Below are positions 33,305 to 41,733 of a stretch of DNA of 64,000 bases, piece after piece. Source of the DNA: Noviluteimonas sp052115395 (GTDB taxonomy: Bacteria; Pseudomonadota; Gammaproteobacteria; Xanthomonadales; Xanthomonadaceae); NCBI GenBank assembly GCA_052115395.1, contig JBFRGO010000002.1; one strand, given 5' to 3'. How positions within the stretch are numbered: the stretch's first letter is position 1; the number at the start of each line of letters is the position of its first letter. The notes below the pieces were generated by a model. It ran no database searches, had not been told where the DNA came from, and was given only the letters and a program-made list of their open reading frames with translations. The position numbers were made by a program, and so were the translations under genes.

Positions 33305-35380
33305 TTATGTCGAGAGGTGTTCGATCGCCGCCACGCTGCCGAGGCGATCGGCGAGCCGCTTCAGCAACGCCAGGCGGTTGTTGCGCACGGCGACGTCGTC
33401 GACATTCACCATCACCTGGTCGAAAAACGCATCCACCTGCGGACGCAGGCGCGCAAGGCGGCCGAGGACGGCGACGTAATCGCGCGCCTTCAGCGAAGCG
33501 TCGGTTTCGCCGACGGCCGCATCGACGGCTTCGCCCAGGTCGCGTTCGGCACCGTCGGTGAAGCGTGTGGCGTCGATCGCCGACGGCACGTCGCCTTCGG
33601 CCTTCTTCAGGATGTTGCGAATGCGCTTGTTCGCGGCGGCCAGCGCTTCGGCTTCCGGCAACACCGCGAATGCGCCGATCGCCTGCAGGCGACGGTCGAA
33701 GTCGAGCAGCGACACCGGGCGCAGGGCCGCGACGGATTCGAACTGCTGCGGCGGCACGCCCTTGTCGGCGTAGTACGCGCGCAGGCGATCGATGATGAAG
33801 TCGTACAACTCATCGTTCGTGGTCTGTGCGCCGAGCGCACCGAGTTGGCCGCGCGCCGCTTCGATCAGGCGCGGCAAATCCAGGTCGATGTCGCGCTCGA
33901 TGATCGTGCGCGCCAGGCCCAGCGCATTGCGGCGCAGCGCGAAGGCGTCCTTGTTGCCGGTGGGCTTCAAACCCGCGGCGAAACCACCGGCGAGCGTATC
34001 CAGGCGTTCGGCGACCGCCAGCACCTGGCCGATCGGCGAAGGCGCGACCGCATCGCCCGCGAAGCGTGGCATGTACGACTCGTCGATCGCGTCGGCGACC
34101 TCCGACGGCTCGCCTTCCACGGCGGCGTAATAGCGGCCGGCGATGCCCTGCAGCTCCGGGAATTCGTTGACCAGGCGCGATTGCAGGTCGGCCTTCGACA
34201 GCTCGGCCGCGCGGCGCGCGGGCGCCGGTTCCAGGAACAATTCGCGCGCGATGGTTTCGGCAAGCTGCGCCACGCGCCGGGCCTTGTCGGCCAGCGTGCC
34301 GAGCTTGGCCTGGTAGGTCACGTTGGCCAGGCCTTCGCGCATCGACGAAAGACCCTGCTTCATGTCTTCCACGAAGAAGAACTTCGCGTCGGCGAAGCGC
34401 GGGCGGATGACGCGCTCGTAGCCCTTGCGGACTTCGGCGACATCCTTGGACACGATGTTGGCCACGCCGACGAAGGCGGGCGTCAACTTGCCCTGCGCAT
34501 CCAGCACGGGGAAGAATTTCTGGTTGTCTTCCATCGTCGCGATGAGCGCTTCCTGCGGCACGGCGAGGAAGTCGGCGTCGAAGCTGCCCACGACCGCGCT
34601 CGGCCATTCGACCAGGCACGTCACCTGCGCAAGATTGTCGTCGGCCACGCGCGCAACGCCGCCAGCCTGCGTGGCCGCGGCTTGCACTTCGCGCACGATG
34701 GTTTCGCGGCGCTCGTCGGGATCGACCAGCACCTTCGCACCGCGCAATGCGTCGACGTAATCGCCCGGCGCATGGATCCACACCGGCTTGTCGTGCATGA
34801 AACGGTGGCCGCGCGAATTGCGCCCCGCGCGCACGCCGAGCACTTCGCCTTCGATGACTTCGGCGCCGAGCAACAACACGAGCCAATGCACCGGACGCGC
34901 GAACGCGTGTTCGTGCGCGCCCCAGCGCATCGGCTTGGGGATCGGCATCGCGGCGATCGCTTCGCGCACGAGTTCGGGGAGCAGGGTCGCGGTCTTCGCG
35001 CCCGGCTTCACGGCGCGATGGACGAAACGTTCGCCCTTCGCATCGCTCGTGCGTTCCAGCGTCGTCCATTCCACGCCGGCCTTCTGCGCGAAACCTTGCA
35101 GCGCGCGCGTGGGCTGGCCGTCGGCATCGAGCGCCACGTTGAGATACGGACCGAGCACTTCGCTGCGCTGCTCGTCCTGTTCGACCGACACGCCCGGCAA
35201 CACGACCGCAAGGCGGCGCGGGGAATACAGCGGCTTGGCGCCATTGCGATCCAGCGCGATGCCACGGCGCACGAGCCCGTCGATGACGTTGTCGAAGAAG
35301 GCCTGCGCCAGGCCGGGGAGCGCCTTGACGGGCAATTCCTCGGTACCCAGTTCGACCAGCAGCGGTTCCATCGCGGCCAT
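33305..35380 (-). CDS. glyS: Glycine--tRNA ligase beta subunit
   Basis: The beta subunit of the bacterial alpha2-beta2 glycyl-tRNA synthetase, which binds tRNA while the alpha subunit activates glycine. The 691-residue protein starts MAAMEPLLVELGTEELPVKAL, typical of GlyS, and has the internal blocks GVRAGRNSRGHRF, VLDAQGKLTPAFVGVANI and RPRFADAKFFFVEDM, with the anticodon-binding region at the C-terminus. The start at 35380 is set by a 1 nt overlap with the glyQ stop (TGATG) and removes a spurious 84-residue extension. Confidence 0.96.
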   Translation of the reverse strand: MAAMEPLLVELGTEELPVKALPGLAQAFFDNVIDGLVRRGIALDRNGAKPLYSPRRLAVVLPGVSVEQDEQRSEVLGPYLNVALDADGQPTRALQGFAQKAGVEWTTLERTSDAKGERFVHRAVKPGAKTATLLPELVREAIAAMPIPKPMRWGAHEHAFARPVHWLVLLLGAEVIEGEVLGVRAGRNSRGHRFMHDKPVWIHAPGDYVDALRGAKVLVDPDERRETIVREVQAAATQAGGVARVADDNLAQVTCLVEWPSAVVGSFDADFLAVPQEALIATMEDNQKFFPVLDAQGKLTPAFVGVANIVSKDVAEVRKGYERVIRPRFADAKFFFVEDMKQGLSSMREGLANVTYQAKLGTLADKARRVAQLAETIARELFLEPAPARRAAELSKADLQSRLVNEFPELQGIAGRYYAAVEGEPSEVADAIDESYMPRFAGDAVAPSPIGQVLAVAERLDTLAGGFAAGLKPTGNKDAFALRRNALGLARTIIERDIDLDLPRLIEAARGQLGALGAQTTNDELYDFIIDRLRAYYADKGVPPQQFESVAALRPVSLLDFDRRLQAIGAFAVLPEAEALAAANKRIRNILKKAEGDVPSAIDATRFTDGAERDLGEAVDAAVGETDASLKARDYVAVLGRLARLRPQVDAFFDQVMVNVDDVAVRNNRLALLKRLADRLGSVAAIEHLST

Positions 35381-36315
35381 CAGACGGTCTCCGCCGGCTT
35401 CAAAGGAGAAACCTTGAGGCCCGGGAACCCGAGCTTCTCGCGCTGCGCGAAATACGCTTCGGCCACGGCCTGGGAGAGTTTGCGCACGCGCAGGATGTAA
35501 CGCTGGCGTTCGGTCACGCCGATCGCGCGGCGCGCGTCGAGCAGGTTGAATGCATGCGAGGCCTTGCAGACCTGGTCGTAGGCCGGCAGCGGCAGGTTGA
35601 GTTCGACCAGCTTCATCGCTTCGGCTTCGCACGCGTCGAAGCGATGGAACAGTTCGGCGACGTCGGCGTGTTCGAAGTTGTAGGCCGACTGCTCGACTTC
35701 GTTCTGGTGGTAGACGTCGCGGTAATACACCGGCCCTTGCGGCCCCACCGTCCAGACCAGGTCGAACACGTTGTCGACGTTCTGCAGGTACATCGCCAGC
35801 CGCTCCAGGCCGTAGGTGATCTCACCGAGCACCGGGCGGCATTCCAGGCCGCCGGCCTGCTGGAAATAGGTGAACTGCGTGACTTCCATGCCGTTGAGCC
35901 AGACTTCCCAGCCCAGGCCCCACGCGCCGAGCGTCGGCGATTCCCAGTTGTCTTCGACGAAGCGCAGGTCGTGGACCAGCGGATCCAGCCCGAGCGCCAC
36001 CAGCGAGCCCAGATAGAGCTCCTGGATGTTGTCGGGGTTGGGCTTCATCGCCACCTGGTACTGGTAGTAGCGCTGCAGCCGGTTGGGGTTTTCGCCATAG
36101 CGGCCGTCGGCGGGACGGCGGCAGGGTTGCACGTAGGCGGCGTTCCACGGCTCCGGGCCGAGCGCGCGCAGGAAGGTCGCCGGGTGGAAGGTGCCCGCGC
36201 CGACCTCCAGGTCGAGCGGCTGGACCAGGACGCAGCCCTGCGCCGCCCAATACGCGTTGAGGCGCAGGATCAATTCCTGGAAGGTGATCGGGGCCGGCTT
36301 GCCGTTCTGCTGCAT
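35380..36315 (-). CDS. glyQ: Glycine--tRNA ligase alpha subunit
   Basis: The catalytic alpha subunit (311 residues), a class II synthetase core that forms glycyl-adenylate. Family blocks are clear: ITFQELILRLNAYWAAQGCV, GAGTFHPATFLRALGPEPW, QPCRRPADGRYGENPNRLQ and WLNGMEVTQFTYFQQAGG. Length matches the family (about 300). It is the first gene of the operon, with a good -10 element 33 bases upstream, and is divergent from the glutamine amidotransferase. Confidence 0.97.
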   Translation of the reverse strand: MQQNGKPAPITFQELILRLNAYWAAQGCVLVQPLDLEVGAGTFHPATFLRALGPEPWNAAYVQPCRRPADGRYGENPNRLQRYYQYQVAMKPNPDNIQELYLGSLVALGLDPLVHDLRFVEDNWESPTLGAWGLGWEVWLNGMEVTQFTYFQQAGGLECRPVLGEITYGLERLAMYLQNVDNVFDLVWTVGPQGPVYYRDVYHQNEVEQSAYNFEHADVAELFHRFDACEAEAMKLVELNLPLPAYDQVCKASHAFNLLDARRAIGVTERQRYILRVRKLSQAVAEAYFAQREKLGFPGLKVSPLKPAETV

Positions 36316-36347
36316 GGTGCGCGGACGTGGTGGCGTAAAAGCGGGCT

Positions 36348-36353
36348 AGTATA
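36348..36353 (-). promoter_or_regulatory. Candidate -10 element of the glyQ operon
   Basis: Minus-strand TATACT (5 of 6 consensus bases), expected to start transcription near 36341 with a leader of about 26 nt. The matching -35 region (GCCGAG) is weak. Confidence 0.55.
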
Positions 36354-36418
36354 GGTGCGCGCGCCGACGCCTCGGCGCAAAGCTGCATTTCCCGGTCGTT
36401 TTGCTGCAAACCCCAGCC

Positions 36419-37147
36419 TTGAACAGCCCCTTCCTGATCCTCGAAACCGGCCAGCCCGTCGCCTCGATGCGTCGGCATGGCACCTTCCCCCACTGGATTC
36501 GCGTCGCGGCCGGCCTGGCGCGGGACGAGGCCGTGGTGGCGAACGTCGAGGCAGGCGATCCGCTGCCCTCGACCGATGGTTTCGCGGGCGTGATCGTCAC
36601 CGGGTCGGGCGCGATGGTCACCGACAAGCACGCATGGAGCGAGCGCAGCGCGGCCTGGTTGCGCGAAGCCGCGCACGAGGGCGTGCCGTTGTTCGGCATT
36701 TGCTACGGCCACCAGCTGATCGCGCATGCGCTCGGCGGCGAGGTCGGCTACAACCCGTCGGGCCGCGAGATGGGCACGATCGGGCTGGAGCTGCATCCGC
36801 CGGCCGAGGAAGACCCGTTGTTCCGCGGCCTTCCGGCGCAATTCCCCGCGCAGGCCACGCACCTGCAGAGCGTGCTGCGCGCGCCGGCCGATGCGCTGGT
36901 GCTCGCGCGCTCGCCGCTGGATGATTGCCACGCCTTCCGCTGGCGCGAACATGTCTGGGGCGTGCAGTTCCATCCCGAATTCAGCGGCACGCACATGCGC
37001 GGTTACGTGCGTGCGCGCCACGATGCACTCGCGCGCGAAGGCCATTGCGCGAAGCAGGTGAGCCGCAACGTGTCGGCCGCGCCGCATGCACGCCGCGTGC
37101 TGCGCCGGTTCGTGCGCCACGCGCGCCACCTGCGGCACGTGCCCTGA
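36419..37147 (+). CDS. Class I glutamine amidotransferase-like protein
   Basis: A 242-residue free-standing GATase1 domain. The nucleophile cysteine lies in GICYGHQLIAHALGG and the catalytic histidine-glutamate pair in VQFHPEFS, so the triad is intact. Such stand-alone domains (GMP-synthase-like, YfeJ/PuuD-like) hydrolyse glutamine or gamma-glutamyl compounds; the acceptor is unknown. Start choice is uncertain: no ATG fits, and I prefer the TTG at 36419 (giving LNSPFLILETGQPV) over a TTG at 36401. It is followed after 44 bp by a membrane-protein gene with its own ribosome-binding site. Confidence 0.83.
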   Translation: MNSPFLILETGQPVASMRRHGTFPHWIRVAAGLARDEAVVANVEAGDPLPSTDGFAGVIVTGSGAMVTDKHAWSERSAAWLREAAHEGVPLFGICYGHQLIAHALGGEVGYNPSGREMGTIGLELHPPAEEDPLFRGLPAQFPAQATHLQSVLRAPADALVLARSPLDDCHAFRWREHVWGVQFHPEFSGTHMRGYVRARHDALAREGHCAKQVSRNVSAAPHARRVLRRFVRHARHLRHVP

Positions 37148-37191
37148 TCCATCCCCCCATCTGCTGCGGCCCCCACCGCGACGGAGTTTCG

Positions 37192-38103
37192 ATGCAAGTC
37201 CGCAAGATCCCCGTTTCGCAGGGTTTGGCGTGGTTTCGCGCCGCGATCGACCTCGGCGCGCGCAACCCCAAGGCCGTGTTCGGCGCCGCATTGCTGTTCA
37301 TGGCGACCTTGTACGTCTTCGCGGCGGTGATGATCGCCGTGATCGTCGCCGTGCGCGGCGACGCCAGTGCCGAACCCAACCTCGCGCTGATGGCGGTGCT
37401 GTTCGTGCCCTTGTTCATCGGCCTGATGGTGCTGGTGCCGATCCTGCTCGGCGGGATGATGCATGTGATCCGCGAAGCCGAAGCCGGCCGGCCGGTACGC
37501 GCACGCGACCTGTTCGCCCCGTTCCGTTCGCCGCGCCTGCGCGCGCTGGCGTTGCTCGGGTTGTTGCAGATCGTGCTGGCGATCCTCGGCGGGCTGGTGT
37601 TCATCACGCTGGCCGGGCCGACCTATTGGCAGGAATACCTGGGCGCCGTGCGCGGCGCGATGGGCGGGGCGACGCCGGTGATGCCGCAGCCCGCGCATCC
37701 GGGGCTGCTCGCGTTGGCGCAGTTGGCGTTCAATTACTTCACCTACACGGTGATGTTGTTCGCCGTGCCGCTGGTGTTGTTCTCCAACGTCGGGATCGTG
37801 GAAGCCGTGCGCGATGCGCTGCGCGCGTCGGTGCGCAACGTGGGCGCCAACCTGGTGGCCGCCGGCCTGTTCGCCGCCGGCACGCTGGTCGCGGCCATCG
37901 TGGTTTTTCTGATTTCCACGCTGTTGGGCTGGATCGGCGGCCTGGTGCATCCCGCCTTCGGCGCGCTGCTGGCGGCCGTGCCGCTGCTCGCCTTCGCCGC
38001 GGCGATGCTGGTGATGCTGGCGGGCGGTGCGTACATCGCGTGGCGCGACACGTTCGATGGCCCGCAGACGCCGCAGGTGCCCTTCAACGGCATCGAAGCC
38101 TGA
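37192..38103 (+). CDS. BPSS1780-family multipass membrane protein
   Basis: A 303-residue integral membrane protein with about six hydrophobic segments. It opens with the family-like amphipathic stretch KIPVSQGLAWFRAAIDLGARNP and then AVFGAALLFMATLYVFA. Conserved short loops (GGMMHVIREAEAGRPV, DLFAPFR) fit the BPSS1780 family, whose function is not known. The ATG at 37192 has a GGAG ribosome-binding site eight bases upstream, and longer open readings run back into the amidotransferase gene. It converges on tatC with 15 bp between stops, in a 12 bp tandem repeat. Confidence 0.8.
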   Translation: MQVRKIPVSQGLAWFRAAIDLGARNPKAVFGAALLFMATLYVFAAVMIAVIVAVRGDASAEPNLALMAVLFVPLFIGLMVLVPILLGGMMHVIREAEAGRPVRARDLFAPFRSPRLRALALLGLLQIVLAILGGLVFITLAGPTYWQEYLGAVRGAMGGATPVMPQPAHPGLLALAQLAFNYFTYTVMLFAVPLVLFSNVGIVEAVRDALRASVRNVGANLVAAGLFAAGTLVAAIVVFLISTLLGWIGGLVHPAFGALLAAVPLLAFAAAMLVMLAGGAYIAWRDTFDGPQTPQVPFNGIEA

Positions 38104-38104
38104 G

Positions 38105-38128
38105 GCTCAGGCCTCCGCTCAGGCCTCC
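38105..38128. repeat. 12 bp tandem duplication at the tatC stop
   Basis: GCTCAGGCCTCC occurs twice head to tail (38105-38116 and 38117-38128). The second copy contains the tatC stop codon (TCA at 38119-38121 read on the other strand). The duplication fills the whole gap between two convergent genes. Confidence 0.85.
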
Positions 38129-38880
38129 GGCGTTTCTTCCGTCTCGGCGGTCTTCTTCGGCGCCACGAAGCGCGAGGCGAGGATGCCGGCTTCGTACAGC
38201 GCCATCATCGGGATCGCGAGCATCAACTGCGAAACCACGTCCGGCGGCGTGATCACCGCCGCCACGATGAAGATGCCGACCACCGCGTAGCCGCGCCAGG
38301 AACTCAGTTGCTTCGGCGTCACCCAGCCGAGCAACACAAGGATGACCAGCGCGACGGGCAATTCGAAGCTCGCGCCGAAGGCCAGGAACAACACCAGCAC
38401 GAAGTCGATGTACTTGCCCAGGTCCGGCGCCATCTGCACCGACTCGGGCGTGAACTTCGTCAGGAAGTGGAAGACCGCGGGCAGCACGAGGAAGTAGGCG
38501 AACGCGCAGCCGGCGTAGAACAACAACACCGCCGATGCGAGCAGGGGCGCTGCGAGTCTTTTTTCGCGCTTGTACAACCCCGGCGCGACGAAGGCCCACG
38601 CCTGGTAGAGCAACCACGGCGCGGAGATGAACACCGCGGTGAAGAAGGCGAGCTTCACCGGCACGAAGAAACCGCCGGCGGGGTCGATCGCGATCATGCG
38701 CTGGCCCGAAGGCAACTGGCTGATCAGCGGAAAGGCGATCTTGTCGTAGAGCTGCGAGGCGAAGGGCATCAGGCAGCCGAAGACCAGCAACAGCCCGGCC
38801 AGCGCCCACATCAGGCGCGAGCGGAGTTCGATCAGGTGATCGATGAGGCGGGCCGGTACGGAGGAATCAGCGTCCTGCAT
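38119..38880 (-). CDS. tatC: Twin-arginine translocase subunit TatC
   Basis: TatC is the six-helix receptor that recognises twin-arginine signal peptides of folded proteins. The 253-residue protein begins with LIDHLIELRSRLMWALAG, has the conserved FFVPVKLAFFTAVFISAPWLLYQAWAFVAPGLY block, and has later helices with FELPVALVILVLLG and AAVITPPDVVSQLMLAIPMMALYE. It overlaps the end of tatB by 14 nt and is last of the tatABC operon. The C-terminus ends in a charged tail. Confidence 0.96.
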   Translation of the reverse strand: MQDADSSVPARLIDHLIELRSRLMWALAGLLLVFGCLMPFASQLYDKIAFPLISQLPSGQRMIAIDPAGGFFVPVKLAFFTAVFISAPWLLYQAWAFVAPGLYKREKRLAAPLLASAVLLFYAGCAFAYFLVLPAVFHFLTKFTPESVQMAPDLGKYIDFVLVLFLAFGASFELPVALVILVLLGWVTPKQLSSWRGYAVVGIFIVAAVITPPDVVSQLMLAIPMMALYEAGILASRFVAPKKTAETEETPEA

Positions 38881-39391
38881 GGTGTTCGTCGGCGTCCTTC
38901 GGGTGCGGCGGGCTCGGCTCGGCGGGAACCGGCTCGCCGTCGTCGTCGTCGCTCGGGATCGGTGGTTCCCAATCCATCGCGCTCGCCGATTCCATCGAAC
39001 GGTTTTCGTGTTCGTCCTCGTGGAGGGCCGGAACGGGCGTTTGCTGCGTCGCCTCTTCCTCGGCCGAGCCGGCGCCCGGCTCCAGGCCCGCGGTCGCGGC
39101 CGTGGCCACGTCGTTGAATTCCTTCTGCATGCGATCGCGGATCGACGTGGCGCCCGAACGCAATTGTTCTTCGGCTTGGCGCAGCGACTCGCGCGTTTCC
39201 TGGAGACTGCGCTTGAGCTCGTCGGCGGCGAGGTCCTGTTCGAACTCCGACTTCACCGAATGCCACTGCGCGCGCGCCTTCGCCACCCAGAAGCCGGCGA
39301 AGCGCGCGGCTTTAGGCAGTTTCTCGGGGCCGAGCACGATCAGCGCGACCACCGCGATGAGGAAGATTTCGCTGAAACCGACGTCGAACAT
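38867..39391 (-). CDS. tatB: Sec-independent translocase protein TatB
   Basis: A 174-residue protein with one N-terminal membrane helix (VGFSEIFLIAVVALIVLGPEKLP), an amphipathic helix and a long charged helical region. The tail is acidic and proline-rich (DDDDGEPVPAEPSPPHP). TatB forms the receptor complex with TatC. The GPEKLP hinge is the family signature. It starts 8 bp after the tatA stop. Confidence 0.95.
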   Translation of the reverse strand: MFDVGFSEIFLIAVVALIVLGPEKLPKAARFAGFWVAKARAQWHSVKSEFEQDLAADELKRSLQETRESLRQAEEQLRSGATSIRDRMQKEFNDVATAATAGLEPGAGSAEEEATQQTPVPALHEDEHENRSMESASAMDWEPPIPSDDDDGEPVPAEPSPPHPKDADEHHAGR

Positions 39392-39399
39392 CGCGCGCC

Positions 39400-39654
39400 T
39401 CAGCGCGGCGGATCGTTACGCTGCTCTCGCTCGCGGCGTTCCTGGTCGGCGCGTTCGCGGTCGCGCAAATCCTGTTCTTCGCGCGTGGCGTCGGGCAGGC
39501 GCGCGGCGGGCTTGTCGTCGTCGGCCATGCCTTTCTTGAAGCCCTTGACCGCTTCACCGACATCCTTGCCGACGTTACCGAGCCGCTTGGTGCCGAACAC
39601 CAGGACCACGATCACCAGCACGATCAGCCAATGCCAGATGCTGAAACCGCCCAT
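39400..39654 (-). CDS. tatA: Sec-independent translocase protein TatA
   Basis: An 84-residue pore-forming component: a short membrane helix (IWHWLIVLVIVVLVFG), the hinge FGTKRLGNVGKDVGEAVKGF and a charged tail rich in arginine and glutamate. The FGTKRL motif is diagnostic for TatA rather than TatB. It is the first gene of tatABC; the SYLF-protein gene lies 105 bp upstream on the same strand, so a separate promoter is likely. Confidence 0.95.
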   Translation of the reverse strand: MGGFSIWHWLIVLVIVVLVFGTKRLGNVGKDVGEAVKGFKKGMADDDKPAARLPDATREEQDLRDRERADQERREREQRNDPPR

Positions 39655-39759
39655 GTGCAGTGCCTTCGGGGGGAAAGAGACGACAGGATAACGCAGCCGA
39701 TGTGAGAAGCGCCCGAAGATGAACGGGCGAGCGAAGGGTTCCGACGCGCGGAGGGCCCG

Positions 39760-40629
39760 TCAGGGGCTCGGCGGCAACGATTCCGTACGCGCCGGCGCAT
39801 CCTGGTCCGGCACGACCGGCGAGCTGCCGCCAGTGACCACCGTGGTCTCCACGACCGTCGGCGGGGGCGTCGCCGTCGCACCCACCGGCGCCGCGCTGGC
39901 GACCGGCGTTCCGGTGCCGCGATTGCTGCGCGCGAGTGCGGTGGCTTCTTCCAACTGATCGCGCACCTTGACCAGGTCGGCCGACGGCAGCGCCGTCGAA
40001 CGGCCTTCGAAAATCATGCGCGGCGTGCTGCCGCTGCCATAGGCGGCCTGGTTGGCCGCATCGTCGATCGACAACACCGCACCGTCGAGCGCGACGCCGG
40101 CGAACAAGCCGCGCGCACGCGACCACGACCAGATCTCTGCCTTGAACTGGCCATCGGTCGCCGTCGCCGCATTGCGGCCCACGGGGCCGGCCGCGACCGC
40201 CGCATCGGCGCCGAGGGTGAACTTGCCGTTGACGATCGAATCCACGCCGCGGTCGCTGCGGAAGACCAGCACCACGTCGGAAGACTGCACGCCCGCCTGG
40301 AAACCGATGCTGCCGCCGGTGAGCGTGACGAAGCTGGGGCTGGACCACGTGCCGTCGGGCAGCTTCACCGCCATCAGGCCGTGGCCGCGGCGCCCGCCGA
40401 TGACCAGGCCGGCCTTGATGGTGTCGGGGACGATGACGATCGCCTTGGCTTCGTCGAGCAGCTTGTCGGGGATCGCGTTCTCGGGAATGGCCTGGATGTC
40501 GGTGATCACGCGCAGCGCGTTGCGGGCGCGTTCGTCCTCGCGCACGCCGGCGAAGGCCGACTGCACGCTCGCGGCGAGCAGGAGCGAAGACACGGCGATG
40601 GTCAGGGCATGGCGGGTCTTGCGGGACAT
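39760..40629 (-). CDS. SYLF-domain (YSC84-like) lipid-binding protein
   Basis: A 289-residue exported protein. After a signal peptide (ending SAFAG) comes a SYLF/Ysc84 domain: AKAIVIVPDTIKAGLVIGGRRGHGLM, SPSFVTLTGGSIGFQAGVQSSDVVLVF and the YGSGSTPRMIFEGRST end. SYLF domains bind phosphoinositides in eukaryotes; bacterial members are periplasmic or outer-membrane associated and of unclear role. A threonine/proline-rich tail of about 60 residues follows. The ATG at 40629 gives a normal signal peptide. It is divergent from hemH. Confidence 0.88.
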   Translation of the reverse strand: MSRKTRHALTIAVSSLLLAASVQSAFAGVREDERARNALRVITDIQAIPENAIPDKLLDEAKAIVIVPDTIKAGLVIGGRRGHGLMAVKLPDGTWSSPSFVTLTGGSIGFQAGVQSSDVVLVFRSDRGVDSIVNGKFTLGADAAVAAGPVGRNAATATDGQFKAEIWSWSRARGLFAGVALDGAVLSIDDAANQAAYGSGSTPRMIFEGRSTALPSADLVKVRDQLEEATALARSNRGTGTPVASAAPVGATATPPPTVVETTVVTGGSSPVVPDQDAPARTESLPPSP

Positions 40630-40755
40630 GGGGAACTCCACGAGCGGGGGCGGGGGCGACGCAATCGAAACCAAGGACCACAACGGCCAGCGACGGTTCA
40701 GTCTCCGCGCGCGGCGATGAATCGCGAGCGAACCGGCGCGCGTGCATGACATCCT

Positions 40756-41733
40756 ATGCGCATGCCCGACGTCCGTCCCCCCCTCGCGGCCGACACCGCA
40801 CTGGTCCTGGTCAACCTCGGTACGCCCGATGCGCCGACGCCCGGTGCAGTGCGTGCTTACCTCTCGGAGTTCCTGATGGATCCGCGCGTGGTGCAGATCC
40901 CGCGCCTGATCTGGTGGCCGCTGCTGCACCTGGTGATCCTGCCCCTGCGCAGCCGACGCGTCGCGCACAAGTACGCCGAGATCTGGATGGCCGACGGTTC
41001 GCCGCTGGCCGTGTACACGCGTCGCCTGGCCGCCGCCGTGCAGGCGCGCATGCCGGGGACGCGCGTGGTGCATGCGATGCGCTACGGACAGCCCGCGGTG
41101 GAAGACGTGCTCGCGGGATTGCAACGCGAAGGCGTCTCGCGCGCCGTGGTCCTCCCGCTGTATCCGCAGTACTCGACGACGACCACCGCCTCGGTTGCCG
41201 ACGCGGTGCGCCGGTCCGGCGGTGTGTCGGTGCAGATGATCGACGAGTATCACCTCGACGCCGGTTGGATCCAGGCCGTCGCCGATTCGATCAGCGCGCA
41301 TTGGGAGGCGCACGGCCGGGGCGAACGCCTGGTGTTCTCCTTCCATGGCCTGCCGCAACGCGTCGTCGACAATGGCGATCCGTATGCCGTGCAATGCGCC
41401 GCCAGCGTCGCGGCGATCGCCGGCGTGCTCGGCCTGCACGCGGACGACTACGTGCTGACCTTCCAGTCGCGCTTCGGCAAGGAGCGCTGGCTGGAACCGG
41501 CGACGATCACGACGCTCGAATCGCTCGCGCGCAACGGCGTGCGGCGCGTGGATGTCGTGTGCCCCGGTTTCGCGGTCGATTGCCTGGAGACGCTGGAGGA
41601 GATCGCGGAAACCAACGCCGCCGCCTTCCGCGCCGCGGGCGGCGAGGCCTTCGCTTACATCCCTTGCCTCAACGACGCGCCGGCGCACGCTGACGCACTC
41701 GCGGCGCTCGCCGAAAAGGCGCTGCGCGCATGA
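40756..41733 (+). CDS. hemH: Ferrochelatase
   Basis: HemH inserts ferrous iron into protoporphyrin IX, the last step of haem synthesis, at the inner membrane face. The 325-residue protein has the N-terminal LVLVNLGTPDAPTPGAVRAYL, AVVLPLYPQYSTTTTASV, the active-site FSFHGLPQRVV with its histidine, YVLTFQSRFGKERWLEP and VVCPGFAVDCLETLEEIA. An ATG two codons later (40762) is an alternative start. Its stop overlaps the start of the alpha/beta hydrolase gene by 4 nt (ATGA). Confidence 0.95.
   Translation: MRMPDVRPPLAADTALVLVNLGTPDAPTPGAVRAYLSEFLMDPRVVQIPRLIWWPLLHLVILPLRSRRVAHKYAEIWMADGSPLAVYTRRLAAAVQARMPGTRVVHAMRYGQPAVEDVLAGLQREGVSRAVVLPLYPQYSTTTTASVADAVRRSGGVSVQMIDEYHLDAGWIQAVADSISAHWEAHGRGERLVFSFHGLPQRVVDNGDPYAVQCAASVAAIAGVLGLHADDYVLTFQSRFGKERWLEPATITTLESLARNGVRRVDVVCPGFAVDCLETLEEIAETNAAAFRAAGGEAFAYIPCLNDAPAHADALAALAEKALRA

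Noticed and set aside
31856..35500. A 1214-codon open frame on the plus strand
   Set aside because: Antisense to tamA, glyS and glyQ, all firmly identified by conserved motifs.
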